From assembly GCF_003254565.1 (NCBI RefSeq), contig NZ_QJRI01000152.1, positions 1 through 33,482 of the forward strand: a DNA stretch of 33,482 nt. Reading direction: 5' to 3'. The stretch's first letter is position 1. Every line of letters starts with the position of its first letter. Shown one piece after another: positions 1 to 8,164 of the stretch. The notes beneath the pieces are model-generated. The model saw only the letters and a list, made by a program, of their open reading frames with translations, had not been told where the DNA came from and did no database searches. Both the position numbers and the translations under genes were made by a program. Source of the DNA: Flavobacterium nitrogenifigens (GTDB lineage Bacteria; Bacteroidota; Bacteroidia; Flavobacteriales; Flavobacteriaceae).

Positions 1-2
1 AG

Positions 3-131
3 CTTAAGCTTTTCTATTACAGAGGGCTCCAGGAATGGGCTAATGTAAAAGAATATCTGATGGATACCTGCCTTACGGCGCAGGATAATTACAAATCGGT
101 TCTTGACTATTTTGAAATACAATACAAATAA
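3..131 (+). CDS. C-terminal fragment of a gene cut by the window edge; family uncertain
   Basis: An open frame enters from the left edge and ends at TAA 129-131, giving 42 residues that start LKLFYYRGLQEW and end LDYFEIQYK. The composition is coding-like (Tyr, Asp and Lys rich, no internal stop) and the other two forward frames stop early. The pattern YRGLxEW...GYL/EYLMDTCLTAQD resembles from memory the tail of some Fic-type (AMPylation/filamentation) proteins, but no catalytic motif lies inside the window, so this name is only a guess. It points toward the terminator-like hairpin at 335-357, about 200 bases downstream. The nearest gene on the right is on the opposite strand. Confidence 0.55.
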   Translation, partial: LKLFYYRGLQEWANVKEYLMDTCLTAQDNYKSVLDYFEIQYK

Positions 132-613
132 AAGAACAGGACAAATCAATCCATCTAACAAATAAAACACTTATATCTGCAGCATAAAGAAAAACAGCAA
201 AATACAAGACAAACACCTAAAAAACAAAAAGTTAAACATTAACTTTTAACGATTTTATCTTCATCGCAAAATCGTGGCATTCAAGTTTGTAAAAATTATA
301 AACGCAGGATGCATGCCATTATAAAACAAAAAAAACAGCCCGAAGGCTGTCTTATTTTTCATCCGATATTACTATAAATATCTGATTTTCTGCAAATATC
401 AGATGCAATAATTAACCACCAACGCATCTGGTACATTACCAAGAAAATGAAGGATGGATCAGGTGCAAAAGTTGGGGATTATGCAAAAAGATTGGACAGC
501 TAAAGGTCTTTTTCTATCAGTGAAGATTTTCCAATACGTCAATCTCTTCGTTTATAGAACTCCCAATTTCCATTTCACTATAATTCCCTTTATTGTTCAC
601 TAATCAAGGATCT
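132..613. other. Gene-poor spacer with possible gene remnants
   Basis: About 480 bases lie between the partial gene and the stop of the metallo-beta-lactamase gene, and no full gene is convincing. Bases 378-503 (+) keep one open frame whose product includes INHQRIWYITKKMKDG and ends AKRLDS; the first ATG is at 447, so it may be a decayed tail. On the minus strand 600-517 a GTG-started 27-codon frame (product includes SEMEIGSSINEEIDVLENL) follows the metallo-beta-lactamase stop closely. Neither has a recognised family or a clear promoter. A small dyad ATCTGA/TCAGAT lies at 381-404. Confidence 0.4.
335..357 (+). terminator. Rho-independent terminator-like hairpin
   Basis: The arms ACAGCC (335-340) and GGCTGT (345-350) enclose the loop CGAA, with an A-run before and CTTATTTTT after. 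It fits a terminator for the partial plus-strand gene and, because of the A-run, may also work on the minus strand. Confidence 0.6.
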
Positions 614-1969
614 CTAAATTTCTATTTCATTTCCCATTAATGGAACATTGCATTTAAAATGATACTCATCCTGAATTCTAATTCGCAGTTCATCTGCCGG
701 AATGCTTTCCCCATGTACAAGGTAGATGCACTTAGGAATGTTTTTAAGTGCAGAGAGCCAGTTTATAAGATCCTTTTGGTCTCCATGTGCAGAAAGTCCC
801 TCTATCTGAAAAATTTTGGCTTTTACGTTATAGTAATTTCCATATATTTTAATTTCATCTGCTCCTTCCAGAAGTTTTCTTCCGCGGGTTCCTTCTGCCT
901 GATATCCAACAAAAATAACAGTTGTTTTTTCATTGCTTATATAATGCTCAAAGTACGACAATACTCTTCCGCCTGTGGCCATGCCGCTTGCCGCAATAAC
1001 CACCTTAGGCTGAGGATCTTCAATTATGCGCATAGTCTCCTTAAACTCAGAGACAATAGAGAACATTTTACTCATTTCATGACAATCGCTGGCAGAAAGT
1101 TTATGCCATTTCAAATTTTCTAAAAACACATGCAGTGCATTAGCCCCCATTGGAGTATCCAGTATATAAGAGACATCAGGAATTCTTCCTTCTTTTTTAA
1201 GCTGCCACAATAGAAGCATTACCGATTGTGCTCTCTCTACAGCAAAGCCGGGAATTATCACAGTTCCTTTTTGCTTGATAGCTGCATTGATTAATGTTTC
1301 CAGTTCTTCTTTTACATCTACATCGGGATGAAGCCGATCTCCGTAAGTGCTTTCCAGAAATAGATAATCGGCAAATACGGGTTTTGTTGGCGCAAACATC
1401 AACACATCATCATCTCGTCCTATATCGCCAGAAAACACAAGCGTTTTCCCCTCAAGAGTCAGTCTAATACTGCAGGCGCCGATGATATGTCCTGCATTTT
1501 CAAAAACAGCCGTGATATCATTTGCAATAGGCACTACTGTATTTGGTTCTATATCTTCAAAAAAGGGAATAACAGCCTGAGCTTGTTCTAATGTATAAAG
1601 CGGTTCTGCATTTGCATGTTTTGAATACTGTTTTTGATTTGCTCTGCTGGCTTCTTCTTCCTGAATTTTAGCGCTATCAATAAGAACTAATTTTGCTATA
1701 GATTTTGTTGGACCGGTACAATATATTTTACCTGTAAAACCCTGAGCTATTAGTCGAGGAAGCCAGCCGCAATGATCCAGATGGCCATGAGTAAGAAGAA
1801 CATAATCTATAGCAGAAGGCAAAATGGGTAAGGGCTCCCAATTGAGTTCTCTAAGCGGCTTAAGCCCCTGAAAAAGGCCACAGTCAACAAGTATTCTAAA
1901 TCCGTCAGTTTCTAACAGGGTTTTTGAACCAGTTACAGTTCCTGCACCTCCAATAAATTTTACTTTCAT
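614..1969 (-). CDS. Beta-CASP metallo-beta-lactamase fold RNA-processing nuclease
   Basis: Predicted 451-residue zinc hydrolase of the CPSF73/YSH1-like beta-CASP family (COG1236 type), whose characterised members cut RNA endo- or exonucleolytically in the cytoplasm. The N-terminus GGAGTVTGS and the metal motif HGHLDH at residues 61-66 are intact, followed by the conserved pieces NAGHIIGACS, FSGDIGRDD, ESTYGDR, ASGMATGGR and GLSAHGDQ that form the beta-CASP and C-terminal metal-binding motifs. I chose ATG 1969 rather than the longer frame from 2029, because family homology starts at MKVKFIGGAG and the longer start would lie deep inside the upstream gene. That gene's stop (1971-1973) is one base away, so the two are almost certainly co-transcribed and probably translationally coupled. 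The substrate cannot be told from sequence. Confidence 0.9.
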   Translation of the reverse strand: MKVKFIGGAGTVTGSKTLLETDGFRILVDCGLFQGLKPLRELNWEPLPILPSAIDYVLLTHGHLDHCGWLPRLIAQGFTGKIYCTGPTKSIAKLVLIDSAKIQEEEASRANQKQYSKHANAEPLYTLEQAQAVIPFFEDIEPNTVVPIANDITAVFENAGHIIGACSIRLTLEGKTLVFSGDIGRDDDVLMFAPTKPVFADYLFLESTYGDRLHPDVDVKEELETLINAAIKQKGTVIIPGFAVERAQSVMLLLWQLKKEGRIPDVSYILDTPMGANALHVFLENLKWHKLSASDCHEMSKMFSIVSEFKETMRIIEDPQPKVVIAASGMATGGRVLSYFEHYISNEKTTVIFVGYQAEGTRGRKLLEGADEIKIYGNYYNVKAKIFQIEGLSAHGDQKDLINWLSALKNIPKCIYLVHGESIPADELRIRIQDEYHFKCNVPLMGNEIEI

Positions 1970-1970
1970 T

Positions 1971-2801
1971 TTAAAAATGTTTACAAATTTGTGACGCTTC
2001 GTGCAATGTGTTTTTAACTCGGTTTTCACTAAGTCCTATTTTATAAAGGTTTTGAGGGCCATCAATAATATCTTTTACAAGTATCTGATCCAGAATAAGT
2101 AATTTTTCCTTTTCAGCTATTGATAATGTTGTGAGACAGGTAATGGGATAAAGAGCTCCTTTGTCTATTTTATTTTTGAGATTGTGTTCCGGCGGATAAT
2201 CCCAGCTTAAAAGCGAAATACCGCTGCAATTGGCAAAATCCTGTGCATCTTTAGTAAAACGATTATTAGTTGCTATGATACAGGAACTGATAACTTCGCT
2301 GTTAGAAAAAATAATATGTTTTTTCGCTTTAAGGTCATTAAAACGAGATAGTATATACATTGGCACTTTTACATCTGAAGAGCCTTCTTTACCGCCATGA
2401 AATTTACATTCAACCATACTTATCATATTGTTCTTCATGATAGCTATGTCTATTTCATGCGATACGCATTTTCCCTGAAGTGTTAGATTTATTTTCGTTT
2501 TAAATCCGTCTGCTGCATACAATCTGGAAACAAACTTTTCAAAGAAAAAACCAGCGGGCCCAAGCATTTGCAAAGCTAGTCTGATATTGTAACGAGCTGC
2601 ATGTCCGCTTGATGCTTTCTTTAAAGCGGCAAATGCTAATTTATAGATTTCTTTGGTGGTTATGCCATCATACATTTGCTTTTCTATTTCAGCTAATGAT
2701 TCTTTTATGAGATCAATGCCTGCCCCAGACTTTTTAAGAGAAAGCTCTAATTTATCTTTATCAAAAGGCACTTTATATCCTGAGTGTTTTATTATTTTCA
2801 T
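1971..2801 (-). CDS. ATP-cone domain fused to a PD-(D/E)XK (Mrr-like) endonuclease
   Basis: About 276 residues from ATG 2801. Residues 1-85 look like an ATP-cone, the nucleotide-binding regulatory domain best known from ribonucleotide reductases and NrdR (starts IIKHSGYKVPFDKDKLELS, with a later ALKKASSGHAARYNIRLAL helix). Residues about 86-200 carry a PD-(D/E)XK nuclease core: E116-I-D118, then E131-C-K133, the expected D...ExK metal-binding set, all present. The C-terminal 75 residues are helical with no motif I recognise. Longer starts at 2819 and 2891 are open; 2891 would sit only about 15 bases after the -7 box at 2906-2913, so it cannot be excluded. It is the first gene of a pair with the beta-CASP nuclease. 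It could act on DNA or RNA under control of ATP/dATP level; that is inference. Confidence 0.8.
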   Translation of the reverse strand: MKIIKHSGYKVPFDKDKLELSLKKSGAGIDLIKESLAEIEKQMYDGITTKEIYKLAFAALKKASSGHAARYNIRLALQMLGPAGFFFEKFVSRLYAADGFKTKINLTLQGKCVSHEIDIAIMKNNMISMVECKFHGGKEGSSDVKVPMYILSRFNDLKAKKHIIFSNSEVISSCIIATNNRFTKDAQDFANCSGISLLSWDYPPEHNLKNKIDKGALYPITCLTTLSIAEKEKLLILDQILVKDIIDGPQNLYKIGLSENRVKNTLHEASQICKHF

Positions 2802-2905
2802 AATAGCTAAGGAATTCATTTTAACTGAAAAAGAGAGTAAATAACATCTCATTTTTTTTTGGAGTAGCTCTGAGCTGAAGCTGCATTGCATTAATCAATA
2901 TTCTG

Positions 2906-2913
2906 CAAATTTA
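2906..2913 (-). promoter_or_regulatory. Bacteroidota -7 element upstream of the nuclease pair
   Basis: The minus-strand reading TAAATTTG matches TAnnTTTG exactly. No good TTG -33 element lies 17-23 bases upstream. It is the only such match before the ATP-cone nuclease gene. Confidence 0.45.
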
Positions 2914-2994
2914 ATTTAACATAAATATACTATAATAATATTAGAGTTGCATCCAATTTTGCCGCAAAAACAAGGTGATTTTGAGGAAAATAGT

Positions 2995-3021
2995 AAAAAA
3001 GCCAACGAGTTGCTTTTTTTT
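2995..3021 (-). terminator. Terminator after the hybrid histidine kinase
   Basis: AAAAAAGC(C)AAC pairs with GTTGCTTTTTT around a two-base turn with one bulged C. Both sides carry A/T runs, so it can stop transcription of the kinase gene (stop at 3081) and be read from the other strand. Confidence 0.6.
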
Positions 3022-3080
3022 ATAGAATTTTAAAGGTTGGAAGCAATAATACTTTCTATATTTATAGCTATGAAGAAGCA

Positions 3081-6000
3081 TTACCGGTCTTCTTCCAGCT
3101 GTTGTGCAGCTGCAAGCAGGGTATCTTTTATTTTACGGAACAGGCTTCCTATCATTTCTTTATCTTTATCTTTACCTTCACTGCTGATCTGCTCCAAAAC
3201 TTTAATTTCCTCAATAATGCTAAAAATCCCCATGCTTTCAATGCTTGGCCTGATCTTATGCATTATCTGGCTCAGAGCTGAAAAATTACCTATAGATATC
3301 GCTTTTTCCGCATTTGGAACCTCCTCTTGGATCTGATCAATAAAAACTCTAACCATCTTTTCAATAAACTCAGCATTTCCCCTGCTTATGGATTCCAAAT
3401 TTTTAAGGGTATAGAGTTTCTCATTTTCTCGCGGCCCCAAACCGCCGGCAATGCCTTCCTGCCGAACTATGTGCCTAGAAATAGTTTCAATCAGGTCAAA
3501 CTCTTCAAAAGGCTTGGTAATGTAATCGTTCATTCCCGCACTTCTGCATCTGTAGACTTCGCTTTTGAAAGCGCTGGCGGTAAGGGCAATCACCGGTGTC
3601 TGCAGCTTCAATTCTTCCCTTATTTTTACTGTTGCCTCAATGCCATCCATTTCAGGCATCTGAACATCCATCAATATAATATCGAAACTTTTATTTTTCA
3701 AAATTTCCAGGGCCTCCAGTCCATCAGCAGCTTCAGTGACAATGCAGTCAAAGTACTTCAGTGAATTGATGACAACCATCCTGTTGATGACATTGTCTTC
3801 AACCAGCAGAACGCTTATGCCGGAAATGTCAACATTGATTTCATTTTCGGCCTTTCTGATGGCATTGATATTCCCCTTTTCCAAATCAATTACAAAACTG
3901 ATCTCTGTGCCTTCCCCCTTTCTGCTTTTAACCTTAATTTCGCCTTTCATGAGCTGAATCAGCTCTTTTGTAATGGCCATTCCCAGTCCGGTTCCGCCAA
4001 ATTTCCGGTTAGCCGCTTTGTCTTCTTGAGAGAATTTATTGAATATTTTCTCTGCAAAACTCTGTTCCATTCCTATTCCCGTATCGATTACCGCTATTTC
4101 CAGGCTTTGAAAATTTTCAGCATCCTTCAGCACTTCGCATTTTAGGGTTATTCCTCCTCTGCTGGTAAATTTTAAGGAGTTTCCGATCAGGTTAAACAGT
4201 ATCTGCTCCAGCCTTAATATATCGCCTTTGAGTATTTTGTGGACATCTTTGGAAATCTGCCTGCTTAACTTCAGCCCCTTTTTCTTTGCCAATGGCCCAA
4301 GCACATTGGCGACATTTGCGATCACCTTCTCAAAAACAAAGTCTTCTATTTCCAGCGACATCTCGCCTGCCTCGATTTTTGAGATATCCAGAATGTTGTT
4401 TATGATAGACAGCAGATGTTTGGATGCTACAGCGCTGTTTTCCACATATTTTTTCTGCAGATCGGTCAGCGGCTGCCTTTGCAGCTCTCTCAAAAAGCCG
4501 ATTATGCCATTTAGCGGCGTTCTTATTTCATGGCTCATATTGGCTAAAAAAGCCTCTTTAGCCTTTGAGGCGCGTTCCGCCTTCATTTTTTCCTTCTCAA
4601 GTTCAATCTCCATCTGCTTCTGCTCGGTAATATCCAAATGAATGCCGATTGATCCAACCAGATTCCCTTTGTCATCGTAATTGGGCGCTCCACCTATTGC
4701 CCACCACCTGAGCTCTCCTCCTTTATTTCTGACAGGCATCTGATAAACATCCGATACGCCTTTTTCCCTTAATCTTTTTTTAGCTTCCAATTTTTCTATA
4801 TTATCGCCGAATGCAAAAGTTTCGGAAGCCCTTAAGCCGATTAGCTCCTTGCCTTCAAACCCTGACATATCGGCAAAACTTTGATTGGCATATCTGATCA
4901 CGTCATCATTATCGACTTCTATCAGCCCCAGATTCATATTGGCTATAATATTTCGATACTTCTCCTCTTGAAGCTTTAATTTGGATTCCGTTTTTTTCCT
5001 TTCAGAAATATCCTGCATGAAAGAGCAGAAGAAAACCTCCCCGTTCTGTTCTAAGGGTATTATCGAAACTTCCACGGGAAACTCATATCCGGCCTTATGT
5101 AATGCGGGAAGCTCAATCTGTTTATTTAAGACAGGGCCATCACCTGCCGCGAGATAACGCTTTAAGCCTCTTACATGCTCTTGGCTGTGCCGTTTAGGTA
5201 TTATGGTATCATTTAATGTTTTGCCTAAAACCTCTTCCTTCCTCCATCCAAAAATAATCTCTGCCTGGCTGTTCCAAAAAGTTATTTTTCCCGATGTATC
5301 AATGGTCACTATCGCATTGAGCGACGAGTTCATGATAATGCGGTTGCGCTCCTCGCTCTGTTTGAGCAGATTTTTGCTCTTTGTGCTCTGCGTCACATCG
5401 TTGGATTTCCAGAGATCGCCAATGCATTCATTCTCCATCATTATGGGTATGTAATCGCGCTCAAAAAAGCGGTTGTCCACTGTTTCCAGTATTTCTCCGG
5501 TGACAATTTCTTTGCGAAGCAAAATTTCATCTATCCTCCTTCTGTAGGCTTCTGCGTCTTTAAACAGCAGCTGGGCATCATCTATATATTCACTGGACTT
5601 TTTCCCAATCATTTCATCAGGCAGAGCCTTAATGCCGCGCATATCGCATAAATGCTGGTTAACAAACAAAATGGTGCCGCTGCTGTCCTCAACTAAAATT
5701 CCCGACTGCAGGTTTTCCAATAATGCCTTTAAAAACTGTGCGGTCTGCACTAATTTTTTCTCCGTTTCCTTTCTTTTTGCAATCTCCTCACCTAAATATT
5801 TTGAAATAAAAAGAAGATCGTTCTTTTCATCTTCTTTAATAGATACATACCTCTGGTCCAGCTCATTTAGGCTTTTATACAAATTTAGAATTGACAGCTG
5901 TTTTAAATTGTACTCATTTCTTAAATTCTGATGCACCTCGTTATACTCCTTTTCGCTTTCCTGGAAAGAATGATCCATTAGGTCCTTATCCCTTTCGAAA

Positions 6001-6113
6001 GATAAATACGAATCATTAACCGACTTTATAAAGGATTGGAAAGATGGATTGTCCTGCAGCTCGGCAGGCAGATTTTTATTTATCTGCCTCTGCAAAAGTT
6101 TATGAAGCTCCAT
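3081..6113 (-). CDS. Cytosolic hybrid sensor histidine kinase: multi-PAS, HisKA, HATPase, receiver, HPt
   Basis: 1010 residues. A helical N-terminus (1-125, no membrane segment) precedes three PAS domains at about 125-245, 255-372 and 385-498. Next come HisKA with the phosphoryl-accepting H528 in NMSHEIRTPLNG, and HATPase_c at about 630-750 with N-box GNSLKF, DTGIGM and GGTGLGM. A receiver at about 766-885 has acceptor D816 in ILMDVQMPEMDG, with K in ITKPF. A C-terminal HPt-like helix bundle has H952 in MHKIRPSIESMG. It therefore holds a full phosphorelay (H528, D816, H952) in one protein and needs a separate output regulator, which is not in the window. No signal peptide or transmembrane helix is visible, so it should sense cytosolic cues. 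It starts two bases after the FIST gene stops, and the two form an operon. Confidence 0.93.
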   Translation of the reverse strand: MELHKLLQRQINKNLPAELQDNPSFQSFIKSVNDSYLSFERDKDLMDHSFQESEKEYNEVHQNLRNEYNLKQLSILNLYKSLNELDQRYVSIKEDEKNDLLFISKYLGEEIAKRKETEKKLVQTAQFLKALLENLQSGILVEDSSGTILFVNQHLCDMRGIKALPDEMIGKKSSEYIDDAQLLFKDAEAYRRRIDEILLRKEIVTGEILETVDNRFFERDYIPIMMENECIGDLWKSNDVTQSTKSKNLLKQSEERNRIIMNSSLNAIVTIDTSGKITFWNSQAEIIFGWRKEEVLGKTLNDTIIPKRHSQEHVRGLKRYLAAGDGPVLNKQIELPALHKAGYEFPVEVSIIPLEQNGEVFFCSFMQDISERKKTESKLKLQEEKYRNIIANMNLGLIEVDNDDVIRYANQSFADMSGFEGKELIGLRASETFAFGDNIEKLEAKKRLREKGVSDVYQMPVRNKGGELRWWAIGGAPNYDDKGNLVGSIGIHLDITEQKQMEIELEKEKMKAERASKAKEAFLANMSHEIRTPLNGIIGFLRELQRQPLTDLQKKYVENSAVASKHLLSIINNILDISKIEAGEMSLEIEDFVFEKVIANVANVLGPLAKKKGLKLSRQISKDVHKILKGDILRLEQILFNLIGNSLKFTSRGGITLKCEVLKDAENFQSLEIAVIDTGIGMEQSFAEKIFNKFSQEDKAANRKFGGTGLGMAITKELIQLMKGEIKVKSRKGEGTEISFVIDLEKGNINAIRKAENEINVDISGISVLLVEDNVINRMVVINSLKYFDCIVTEAADGLEALEILKNKSFDIILMDVQMPEMDGIEATVKIREELKLQTPVIALTASAFKSEVYRCRSAGMNDYITKPFEEFDLIETISRHIVRQEGIAGGLGPRENEKLYTLKNLESISRGNAEFIEKMVRVFIDQIQEEVPNAEKAISIGNFSALSQIMHKIRPSIESMGIFSIIEEIKVLEQISSEGKDKDKEMIGSLFRKIKDTLLAAAQQLEEDR

Positions 6114-6115
6114 AG

Positions 6116-7255
6116 CTAATTCATTTCATTAATGCAGGTTATGGTCATGGTCTGATTATGCAGTATGCAGTCTCCAAATGGCTTTAAGGGAGAAATTTCC
6201 CCATACGAATAAAATCCTGCAATAGCGGTATTGCCAAAAATCTCTGATACCGCTTCAACTTCTTCATCGATTCTGGATCCCAAAATTAATTTTCTGCCGA
6301 CGCAGCTGATTAAAAGAGCCAGCTTAGGATTAAAGCTATTAACCTGCAGACAGGACAAAGCGGCTTCACTTGCCGCATCTATAAGGCGGTCAAAATTAGC
6401 TTTCATGAACCGCACCCTGCTGCCTGTCGGAACATCGCCCGCAAAAGTCATGGTTTGATTTTTCTCATCTATTGACAGGATGGTTCTAACAATAGGCTCA
6501 TCTGTCCCGTCAATTTTAATTGACAGTGGGAAAAGAAGTGCCGAACCCGGCAATTCTTCAGCATATTTCCCTAAATAAATTTTGTAGAGATCCAATACGT
6601 TTCTCCCGTCGATTTCATATAGAACATTCCCTTCCGCTTTTGTAACCAGCCTCTCGAGCCCGAAACTTTCCCATCCCCCTAATGAGCCATGTGAAACCAA
6701 GAGTTTCTCGCCATAGAATCCGATGGCTATTATCTTACCCTGTTCCGGCATTCTATTCAACCCGACGATTGTTTTTTCAAATTTTGCTCCATCGCCAGCC
6801 AGACCGCCTACAATTAGCACCTGCTCCTCTTTCACCGAATTCATTCCGTTTGCCAGCTCGCTCCCATTCACCTTTCCTCCATCGGAAAGTATGAGAACCA
6901 ATTTTAAACGATTCTGGCTAAACTTCCTTATCAGCGAAGAACCTGCCTGAAAACTATTCTCAAAATCTGCTATATCAACTTCGCAGGTCTTAATTTGAGT
7001 CGAAGAAAATTTAATTGCTGTGAGGCTTATGGTATTGTCCAGCACTTCGTTCCCATAAATTTCACCGGCTGAAGAGCATAAGACCAATTCCGAAGATGGG
7101 AATCTCTTCCTCAACTGGGTGAAAATTTTTCCATCTGCCAATAAATCCCTTGAGCCAAAGCCTAAAACCAGGTCGCAGTCAGCGAAATCTAAACTATCAT
7201 TATTGAATTCTTTCTTGAAAGAATTTTCTTCAAATAAAATGGCGGCTGTTTTCAT
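6116..7255 (-). CDS. FIST domain (FIST_N/FIST_C) signal-sensing protein
   Basis: 379 residues, soluble. It matches the FIST layout: an N-terminal half (about 25-195) with DLVLGFGSRDLLADG, SSELVLCSSAGEIYG and VLILSDGGKVNGSELANG, then a FIST_C half (about 215-360) with YLGKYAEELPGSALLFPLSIK, AGDVPTGSRVRFMKAN and the ending NTAIAGFYSYGEISP. FIST domains are proposed small-ligand sensors, often placed before kinases or cyclases. The stop at 6116-6118 lies two bases before the kinase ATG, so it is the likely input partner of that kinase. The family in Bacteroidota often carries the same pairing. The ligand is unknown. No TAnnTTTG box is evident within the 60 bases upstream. Confidence 0.9.
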   Translation of the reverse strand: MKTAAILFEENSFKKEFNNDSLDFADCDLVLGFGSRDLLADGKIFTQLRKRFPSSELVLCSSAGEIYGNEVLDNTISLTAIKFSSTQIKTCEVDIADFENSFQAGSSLIRKFSQNRLKLVLILSDGGKVNGSELANGMNSVKEEQVLIVGGLAGDGAKFEKTIVGLNRMPEQGKIIAIGFYGEKLLVSHGSLGGWESFGLERLVTKAEGNVLYEIDGRNVLDLYKIYLGKYAEELPGSALLFPLSIKIDGTDEPIVRTILSIDEKNQTMTFAGDVPTGSRVRFMKANFDRLIDAASEAALSCLQVNSFNPKLALLISCVGRKLILGSRIDEEVEAVSEIFGNTAIAGFYSYGEISPLKPFGDCILHNQTMTITCINEMN

Positions 7256-7340
7256 TTAAATCACTTTTAGTTTGACTGATTTGAATTAAGTTATAAATCT
7301 CTTCAAGGCCGTTTTAGCGTATTACTGCTTTTTCAGGCTA

Positions 7341-7538
7341 TCAAGCGTAATTTTCGAAGCAGGCTCCTTTTAGCGCCTTATTTTTAGTCAGAAAAAGATC
7401 CGTTTTCATTTCTGCCTCCAAAAAGTGAGCCTTCAGCAGCAGCGGCGTTTTTTTCCATACATTGAGCAGGGCCAAATCTATAGCCAACTTAAGTTCTCCG
7501 GCATTTCCTGAAATATATATTCGAATAATTTTCTTTAT
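7341..7538 (-). pseudogene. Open frame without a normal start; possible gene remnant
   Basis: A minus-strand frame is open for 65 codons between TAG (7539-7541) and TGA (7341-7343). Its product includes ISGNAGELKLAIDLALLNVW and a helical, Lys/Leu/Glu-rich tail ending CFENYA. The codons look protein-coding, but the first ATG is about 44 codons in, so it is probably the 3' part of a broken gene or uses a rare start. I do not recognise the family. Upstream 7542-7770 holds an A15 run (7569-7583) and AT-rich sequence with no gene I can support. Confidence 0.35.
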
Positions 7539-7568
7539 CTATAGTTTCTCAAAAAAAGAAGCATCTTC

Positions 7569-7583
7569 AAAAAAAAAAAAAAA
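7569..7583 (+). repeat. A15 homopolymer tract
   Basis: Fifteen consecutive A residues in non-coding DNA. It is the longest homopolymer I noticed in the window and lies near the other simple repeats of this scarred stretch. Confidence 0.9.
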
Positions 7584-7772
7584 CGAACACACTCATCTTC
7601 AGTTCTTTATATTTCCATCACACTAAAATACAAAAAAATCCTACATGTTTGCCGCTTAAACGAAAAATATTGCATTTCATCGAGGTTTTATAAGATCTTA
7701 AACATAAATCAAGAAAAATTGGCAAATCATTTTTTATAAGGTAAAACTTCATTATTATAGAAATGAGACATA

Positions 7773-7806
7773 AAAAAAGCCTATCTTCAAAAAGGATAGG
7801 CCTTTT
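7773..7806 (-). terminator. Terminator beside the tRNA 3'-end fragment
   Basis: GCCTATC (7779-7785) pairs with GATAGGC (7795-7801) and is followed on the minus strand by a run of seven T. It stands just downstream of the minus-strand tRNA-like 3' end at 7811-7835, the normal place for a tRNA terminator. Confidence 0.65.
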
Positions 7807-7810
7807 ACCT

Positions 7811-7835
7811 TGCGGCGCGAATTGGACTTGAACCA
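7811..7835 (-). other. tRNA 3'-end fragment (T-arm and acceptor strand only)
   Basis: Read on the minus strand, the sequence TTCAAGT is a T-loop followed by CCAAT, TCGCGCC and G. This is the 3' half of a T-stem, an acceptor strand and a discriminator base. An intact tRNA would need ATTGG before the loop; here it is GGTGG, so tRNA identity breaks off inside the T-stem and no D- or anticodon arm precedes it. With the terminator right after it, this looks like the duplicated att end left by an element that integrated in a tRNA gene, with the element to the right (higher coordinates). The isotype cannot be fixed from this piece. Confidence 0.5.
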
Positions 7836-7865
7836 CCTCGCACCAATCTTAATAAACCATCTGCC

Positions 7866-8008
7866 ATCAAATAGCTGCAAAAATATATCTGCCGGTAAAA
7901 TCAACCGCACTTTTTTCCCAACTCCCCCATCGCCGGCCAAAATCAAAAAAAACTATTTTAAAAGAAGAAGAAGAAGAAGAAGAAGAAGAAAAACAATCTA
8001 AAAGAAAA
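7866..8008 (+). repeat. Left copy of a diverged direct repeat
   Basis: Three short blocks recur in the same order and orientation about 1.3 kb downstream: ATCAAATAGC (7866 and 9167), GGCCAAAAT (7935 and 9242), and CAATCTAAAAGAAAA (7994) with CAATCTGAAAGAAAA (9326). The offsets are 1301, 1307 and 1332 bases, so small insertions separate the copies. A third copy of the last block, CAATCTAAAAGAGAAA, lies at 8998-9013. Confidence 0.4.
7962..7988 (+). repeat. (AAG)9 trinucleotide microsatellite
   Basis: Nine perfect AAG units, non-coding, inside the left copy of the diverged direct repeat. The matching position of the right copy is A-rich but has no perfect array. Confidence 0.95.
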
Positions 8009-8164
8009 CTGACTGACATCTAAAACCCGTAAAAACACCTGAGCGCATATTAAATGATTGCTATAATTTTAAATATGGAAACTCTCGCCCCAGATCATAT
8101 TTTCCGCCGCTTTATCTGACAGCATCAGATTTATATTTTATAGAGCCACTAAAAGAAGAAAATT

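Noticed and set aside
517..600. GTG-started 27-codon frame downstream of the metallo-beta-lactamase gene
   Set aside because: Coding-like but short, with no promoter, family or certain start; mentioned only in the spacer entry.
7618..8001. Three overlapping small frames around the tRNA fragment and AAG array
   Set aside because: They cross the terminator, the tRNA-like fragment and the microsatellite and have no coding features.
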